NCBI GenBank assembly: GCA_016630955.3
Contig: CM049985.1
Location: 1,922,001 to 1,986,000 of the forward strand
Origin: Didymella arachidicola
Taxonomy: Eukaryota > Ascomycota > Dothideomycetes > Pleosporales > Didymellaceae
Length of the DNA stretch: 64,000 nucleotides
Direction: 5' to 3'
The notes under the pieces are model-generated. The model was not told where the DNA came from. It did not search any database and saw only the letters and a program-made list of their open reading frames with translations. Each line of letters opens with the position of its first letter. Position 1 is the first letter of the stretch. Made by a program: the position numbers and the translations under genes. Below, one piece after another: positions 63,337-64,000 of the stretch.

Positions 63337-64000
63337 TGCGTCAACTTAAGCACACGTCGGCTAGGCGGGGTTGATTTAAGTTAAGATACAGTCACGCAAA
63401 CGAAAGGCCGTGACAGAGAGTGAGCCCTTCACCTAGCGGGCGTGATCGATGTTTAAGTATCGCGCACTTTTCGCCCCGTACCTGCATACACTCTCCTAAA
63501 CATAACTCGGCACTTGCCCATGCGCCCAGGTAATGTCGCTTTTTCATATCGCGTCCCTGCGTCGATCTCTCTGTTGACTGCCTGTTCGGTCCTAATACGA
63601 GCTGAGGGGTACCGCAACCCCACAGTCAGCACGAGTTGCACGAGGATTTGATGGAAGGCTGACAATCTGGGTGCTACAAGACACGCCACTTCTCTTCGGT
63701 GTCCACGATGTTGCATTTGGGCGGTGCCTGAACCGCAGTTTAGCTGCTGCCATAGGTAGGCGCGCTATTGATAGTTCTGCCTGCGGAGCAGATGACGATA
63801 CACCCCGTCTTTCTCCGACGTGACTGCGCTTGGAATAAAAGACGACCTTGTCTTGGCGGCCAGCAACATGACTTAACAAAATTGCTCATGCACCACCTAG
63901 ACAAAAAAAGTCGGACACTTTTAATGAGGTCAGCGGCCAAAGGTGTCCGATATTTTTTGTCCAGGTGGTGGACTCCTGATGGCTTCTGAATGTGCATGCT
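63337..64000. other. Upstream region of the AA7 gene, contains mini-element copy 2
   Basis: 664 bp without a supported gene. The AA7 promoter should lie here. The 80-bp inverted-repeat element is at 63891-63970. Confidence 0.45.
63891..63970 (-). repeat. 80-bp inverted-repeat mini-element, copy 2
   Basis: Reverse orientation relative to copy 1 at 18695-18776. Terminal repeats CACCACCTAGACAAAAAAA and TTTTTTGTCCAGGTGGTG. Against copy 1 it shows four base differences and a T-run two shorter. All four differences are CpA/TpA-type transitions on one strand or the other. It lies 555 bp upstream of the AA7 start codon. Confidence 0.88.

Overview
The window is nuclear DNA from a filamentous ascomycete (Pezizomycotina). 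A Dothideomycete, probably of Pleosporales type, is my inference from gene content. Supporting signs are introns of about 45-60 nt with GTRNGT-like donors, CTAAC/CTGAC branch sites and YAG acceptors, dense genes on both strands, a HET-domain gene, several Zn2Cys6 regulators, a pogo/Fot-type DNA transposon and a CBM18-AA7 oxidase. No rRNA, tRNA, CRISPR array or prokaryotic operon was seen.

Layout. 0-8 kb: the 3' end of an FAD/BBE oxidoreductase, three unrecognised fungal proteins (one with an in-frame TGA), a DUF4267 membrane protein interrupted by a 21-G run, an unknown protein and a DUF2011 protein. 8-13 kb: a minisatellite-rich promoter and a four-exon hybrid histidine kinase (GAF-HisKA-HATPase-REC). 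13-19 kb: an accessory island with a HET protein, a decayed spacer, a pogo-like transposon whose transposase has lost its catalytic centre, and an 80-bp inverted-repeat element touching its right end. 19-24.5 kb: a glycine-zipper protein, a DUF2985 membrane protein, a secreted GPI-type protein and tRNA-splicing endonuclease subunit Sen15.

24.5-27.4 kb holds the most interesting locus. A UstYa-family (DUF3328) membrane oxidase, reconstructed from four exons with both HXXHC motifs, is transcribed divergently from a secreted precursor. That precursor carries five tandem 28-residue Met/His-rich repeats, each ending in a Lys-Arg site. This is the gene pair expected for a Kex2-processed ribosomal peptide (dikaritin-like) pathway, but with a metal-ligand-type core instead of the usual short aromatic core.

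28-47 kb: a large Zn2Cys6 activator, a YAG7-like RGG protein, a KDM4/Rph1-type JmjC histone demethylase, and two divergent Zn2Cys6 regulators that both reconstruct to 686 residues, one broken by a 10-bp tandem duplication. 47-57 kb: a small secreted protein, a THEM6-like thioesterase, a HbpS/GlcG-like protein, a type I Baeyer-Villiger monooxygenase and a secreted Cys-rich protein with a disturbed reading frame. 57-64 kb: mitochondrial GABA aminotransferase, an ankyrin-type protein, a two-CBM18 AA7 oxidase and a second copy of the 80-bp element.

Gene models were built by eye from splice signals and family motifs. Exon borders are stated so they can be tested against RNA.
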